Shown here: piece by piece, positions 61,710 to 64,000 of the stretch
Position numbering within the stretch: the stretch's first letter is position 1
How the letters are laid out: every line of letters starts with the position of its first letter
Source: Bacteroidota bacterium
Lineage (GTDB): Bacteria > Bacteroidota > Bacteroidia > JAHEXY01
Assembly (NCBI GenBank): GCA_023251875.1
Contig: JAHEXY010000009.1
Span: forward strand, 183,516 to 247,515
Direction: 5' to 3'
DNA length: 64,000 nucleotides
The notes under the pieces: generated by a model
Database searches by the model: none
Told to the model about the DNA's origin: nothing
Seen by the model: only the letters and a program-made list of their open reading frames with translations
Translations under genes and position numbers: made by a program

Positions 61710-62861
61710 ATGGAAAAAGATTTTAATCCCTTTTTAGTGTCAGGTTACAAAGGATCTGAATACTTTTGTGACAGGGTAAATGAAACAACCCTACTTAAAA
61801 GCCACATTAAAAATAATAAAAATACAACACTGTTTGCTATAAGAAGACTAGGAAAAACAGGACTCATACATCACGTATTTGAGAGTTTTAATAAAAGCAA
61901 TACAATAGCTTGTATTTATGTTGATATTTTAGGAACAAAAAATTTAAAAGAATTCACCAATCAACTGGCAACTGCAATTTACAATCGCTTTCCAGAAAAT
62001 AGAGGGATAGGAAAAAAAATTGTAGATGCAATCAAACTTCTTCGCCCTTTAATTAGTTATGACTCACTTTCAGGAAGCCCGGAACTTAGCTTTGAGCTTG
62101 GCGAAGCCAAACAATATGAAAAAACCATACAACAATTATTCACTTTTTTAGATCAACAAAAAATTAAAACAGTATTTGCTATTGATGAATTTCAACAAAT
62201 ATTAGAATATCCTGAAAAAAATACTGAAGCATTATTAAGAACGTACATACAGCAGCTAAAAAATGTCAACTTTATTTTTTGTGGCAGTAACCAAAAAATG
62301 ATGCACGAAATATTTAATAGTGCCAAACGACCTTTTTTTGCAAGTTGTAGTAATGTTAATTTAAATTTTATTGCCCTTCATGAATATGAAGTTTTTATTA
62401 CGAATACTTTTAAACTAAAAAATAGAAAAATTAGCACCGACAGTGTTTCATTTATTTTAGATTGGACAAAACAACACACTTTTTATACCCAATATTTTTG
62501 TAATTTTTTATATGCATTAAACATAAAGCAAATAGCGCTCGGAGATGTACAAAAGGCCGCCATTGAAATTTTAATACAAAATGAAAGCATTTACTATCAA
62601 TATAGAAATTTACTAACCGATTCTCAATGGAATTTGTTACAAGCGGTTGCCAATGAGAATAAATTATTTAAAGCTCATTCAAAAAAATTTATAGACAAAT
62701 ACAAACTTGGTACATCGTCAATGGTTACAAGAGGATTAGAATCATTATTACAAAAAGAAATGATTTATTACAATGCCGGAGTTGAGCAACCCTATTACGA
62801 AGTATACGACAAATTTTTGATGCGCTGGTTACAACATAAACAAAGCACCCATTTTATGTAA
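61710..62861 (+). CDS. AAA+ ATPase (archaeal-ATPase-like) abutting cas1
   Basis: This 383-aa protein is counted from the ATG at 61710 (MEKDFNPFLVSGYKG); a TTG at 61662 would add 16 residues read from repeat DNA. Walker A is atypical, AIRRLGKTGL (RRxGKT, residues about 41-50). Walker B is VFAIDEFQQI (residues about 155-164), then FIFCGSNQKMMHEIF is the sensor region. The C-terminal half contains a winged-helix-like segment. It belongs with the ATPases of the type first described in Archaea (PF01637-like, STAND-related). It stops 7 bases before cas1, so the two are surely cotranscribed. It is not a usual component of type II-C. Confidence 0.83.
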   Translation: MEKDFNPFLVSGYKGSEYFCDRVNETTLLKSHIKNNKNTTLFAIRRLGKTGLIHHVFESFNKSNTIACIYVDILGTKNLKEFTNQLATAIYNRFPENRGIGKKIVDAIKLLRPLISYDSLSGSPELSFELGEAKQYEKTIQQLFTFLDQQKIKTVFAIDEFQQILEYPEKNTEALLRTYIQQLKNVNFIFCGSNQKMMHEIFNSAKRPFFASCSNVNLNFIALHEYEVFITNTFKLKNRKISTDSVSFILDWTKQHTFYTQYFCNFLYALNIKQIALGDVQKAAIEILIQNESIYYQYRNLLTDSQWNLLQAVANENKLFKAHSKKFIDKYKLGTSSMVTRGLESLLQKEMIYYNAGVEQPYYEVYDKFLMRWLQHKQSTHFM

Positions 62862-62868
62862 TTTTAAA

Positions 62869-63834
62869 ATGATTAAACGCACCCTCTACTTTGGCAACCC
62901 CTCTTATTTAAGTTTAAAAAACGCTCAATTACTGGTGCGCCTTCCAGAAGTAGAAAAAAACGATTTGCTCCCAACTGAATTTAAAAAAGATGCAGTAGCA
63001 AGTATTCCAATAGAAGATATTGGTATTGTTATATTAGATCATAAACAAATAACCATTACCCAAGCATTAATGGAAGTGCTACTCGATAACAATGCAGCCA
63101 TTATTACTTGCGATAGCACCCACCACCCTGTTGGCCTAATGCTTCCCTTAACCGGCAATACCATACAGAATGAAAGATTTCGTGCGCAACTAGATGCCAC
63201 AGAACCCTTGAAAAAACAATTGTGGGCACAAACCATTTCACAAAAAATAAAAAACCAAGCCGCACATTTTAATCACTTAAATATTGATAACAATTACTTT
63301 TTTCCGCTTTACCGAAATGTTAAAAGCGGAGATGCTGATAACTATGAAGCAACCGCTGCTGCTTATTATTGGGGTAATATTTTTTCAAGTACAACTCTGA
63401 CAGGGTTTGAAACTCTGTCAGAGTTAAACAATTTTAAGCGCCATAGAGAAGGCTCACCTCCCAATAATTATTTTAATTATGGCTATGCTTTATTAAGAGC
63501 CACCATGGCCAGAAGCATTGTTGCTGCAGGATTATTGCCAACACTAGGAATTTTTCACCATAACCGTTACAATGCCTATTGCCTTGCCGATGATTTAATG
63601 GAACCTTATCGGCCATTTGTAGACAAAGTAGTGTGCAGCATTATTGCCGAACATGGCATTAACGAAGATATACCCAAAGAAATAAAAGTATTATTATTAA
63701 GCATACCCGCCATGGATGTAATATTAGATGGAGAAAAAAGTCCATTGATGAATGCAACACAGCGAACAGCAGTAAGTTTGGTAAAATGTTTTAATGGAGA
63801 ACAGCGAAAAATATTGTATCCTGAGTTTTGCTAA
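62869..63834 (+). CDS. cas1: Type II-C Cas1 integrase, with in-frame REP-like insertion
   Basis: This 321-aa protein matches Cas1 of type II-C: NYEATAAAYYW with E160, LGIFHHNRYNAYCLADDLMEPYRPF with H231 (or H230) and E245 as metal ligands. With Cas2 it inserts new spacers. Residues 175-186 (TTLTGFETLSEL) are encoded by a 33-bp REP-like palindrome (63393-63425) inserted between YYWGNIF and NFKRHREG, a place where relatives have only a few residues. The frame and catalytic residues are intact. Cas2 is expected immediately after but is not seen; an intron begins instead. Confidence 0.94.
   Translation: MIKRTLYFGNPSYLSLKNAQLLVRLPEVEKNDLLPTEFKKDAVASIPIEDIGIVILDHKQITITQALMEVLLDNNAAIITCDSTHHPVGLMLPLTGNTIQNERFRAQLDATEPLKKQLWAQTISQKIKNQAAHFNHLNIDNNYFFPLYRNVKSGDADNYEATAAAYYWGNIFSSTTLTGFETLSELNNFKRHREGSPPNNYFNYGYALLRATMARSIVAAGLLPTLGIFHHNRYNAYCLADDLMEPYRPFVDKVVCSIIAEHGINEDIPKEIKVLLLSIPAMDVILDGEKSPLMNATQRTAVSLVKCFNGEQRKILYPEFC
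63393..63425. repeat. REP-like palindrome inside cas1
   Basis: AACTCTGACAG (63393-63403) and CTGTCAGAGTT (63415-63425) are perfect 11-bp arms, with near-complementary GGTTT/AAACT inside. It is in frame and codes for residues 175-186 of Cas1. Confidence 0.75.
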
Positions 63835-63843
63835 CCTTTCAAA

Positions 63844-63868
63844 TTTCCAAAATTTAAAACTTTGGAAA
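63844..63868. terminator. Hairpin after cas1
   Basis: TTTCCAAA (63844-63851) and TTTGGAAA (63861-63868) form an 8-bp stem 10 bases after the cas1 stop. It may end the cas transcript, or serve as a target feature for the nearby intron. Confidence 0.4.
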
Positions 63869-63883
63869 TCTATACTGATAAAT

Positions 63884-64000
63884 CGAGTAGGTAAAGGGGA
63901 GTCTCACCCCTAAACCTCTCACAGAACCGTACTTGATACTCTCGCATCATACGGCTCTTCTTAACAAGACGCTACGGACGAAAATCATATTTCCAATGCT
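63884..64000 (-). mobile_element. Group II intron, 3' end (domains V and VI), rest off window
   Basis: On the minus strand 63957-63924 is a 34-base domain V. GAGCCGTA pairs with TACGGTTC, then comes a 2-base AG bulge, then TGATGC pairs with GTATCA around a GAGA (GNRA) tetraloop. The AGC catalytic triad is in place. A domain VI-like stem follows (AGGT...GGGG/CCCC...ACCT) and the intron 3' end falls near TACTCGA (63883-63889). The intron body and any encoded reverse transcriptase would lie beyond the right edge. It points toward cas1, in the antisense direction. Confidence 0.83.

Noticed and set aside
63884..64000. Class C intron targeting the hairpin after cas1
   Set aside because: Class C introns place the terminator hairpin in the 5' exon; here the hairpin lies in the 3' exon side, so class C targeting is not supported.

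Overview
The window is AT-rich bacterial chromosome from a member of the Bacteroidota. The evidence is a Por-type (T9SS) C-terminal sorting domain, an FG-GAP repeat surface protein, promoters of the Bacteroidota form TTTG-N19-TAnnTTTG, few Shine-Dalgarno sequences, a GuaA and a split methylmalonyl-CoA mutase of Bacteroidota type, and a type II-C Cas9 with the characteristic tracrRNA. Lower taxonomy cannot be read from the sequence alone.

Layout. 1-7.4 kb: the N-terminal part of an FG-GAP repeat protein (minus strand, running off the left edge), an M16 zinc-peptidase lipoprotein and NADP-isocitrate dehydrogenase. 7.4-40.7 kb: a surface-glycan island of more than 30 genes. Its left arm (plus strand) has an SpsF-like cytidylyltransferase, Gfo/Idh oxidoreductase, DegT aminotransferase, SDR epimerase, GNAT acetyltransferase, NeuB-like synthase, asparagine-synthetase-type amidotransferase, N-acetyl-sugar amidotransferase, three methyltransferases and a second, glutaminase-dead AsnB. 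The middle (minus strand) is a Wzm/Wzt ABC exporter flanked by two large GT-B-like or glycerophosphotransferase-like proteins. The right arm (minus strand) resembles the Campylobacter ptm/leg genes for legionaminic acid: LegI, LegG, LegF, PtmA-like, PtmF-like and a PtmE-like CBS nucleotidyltransferase. It also has a sulfotransferase, a FemAB-like acyltransferase, methyltransferases, a B12-type radical SAM enzyme, a PIG-L deacetylase and a formyltransferase. Together the genes suggest an ABC-exported glycan with at least two modified nonulosonic-acid-type sugars. Two copies of an unnamed small protein (about 126 aa) sit in the island.

41-56 kb: housekeeping genes. These are rpsF-rpsR-rplI, a small T9SS cargo protein, rpsP-rimM, an ArsR/rhodanese/DsrE operon with a clear operator dyad, a U32 hydroxylase with its ferredoxin beside TrhO (two routes to the same tRNA wobble modification), GMP synthase, a LysM/periplasmic-binding protein, TerC and the methylmalonyl-CoA mutase large subunit.

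56-64 kb: a type II-C CRISPR-Cas locus. A tracrRNA gene lies antisense across the cas9 leader. It is followed by cas9 (1418 aa, all nuclease residues present), a 153-aa unknown protein, a decayed RAYT transposase, an AAA+ ATPase abutting cas1, and cas1 carrying an in-frame REP-like palindrome. The 3' end (domains V/VI) of a group II intron begins just after cas1. No CRISPR array and no cas2 lie inside the window; they are expected beyond the right edge.

A recurring theme is short palindromic and low-complexity dispersed repeats. They form foldback and MITE-like elements between genes, and in several places (cas1, guaA, the LysM gene, the mutase start) they have become part of coding sequence.
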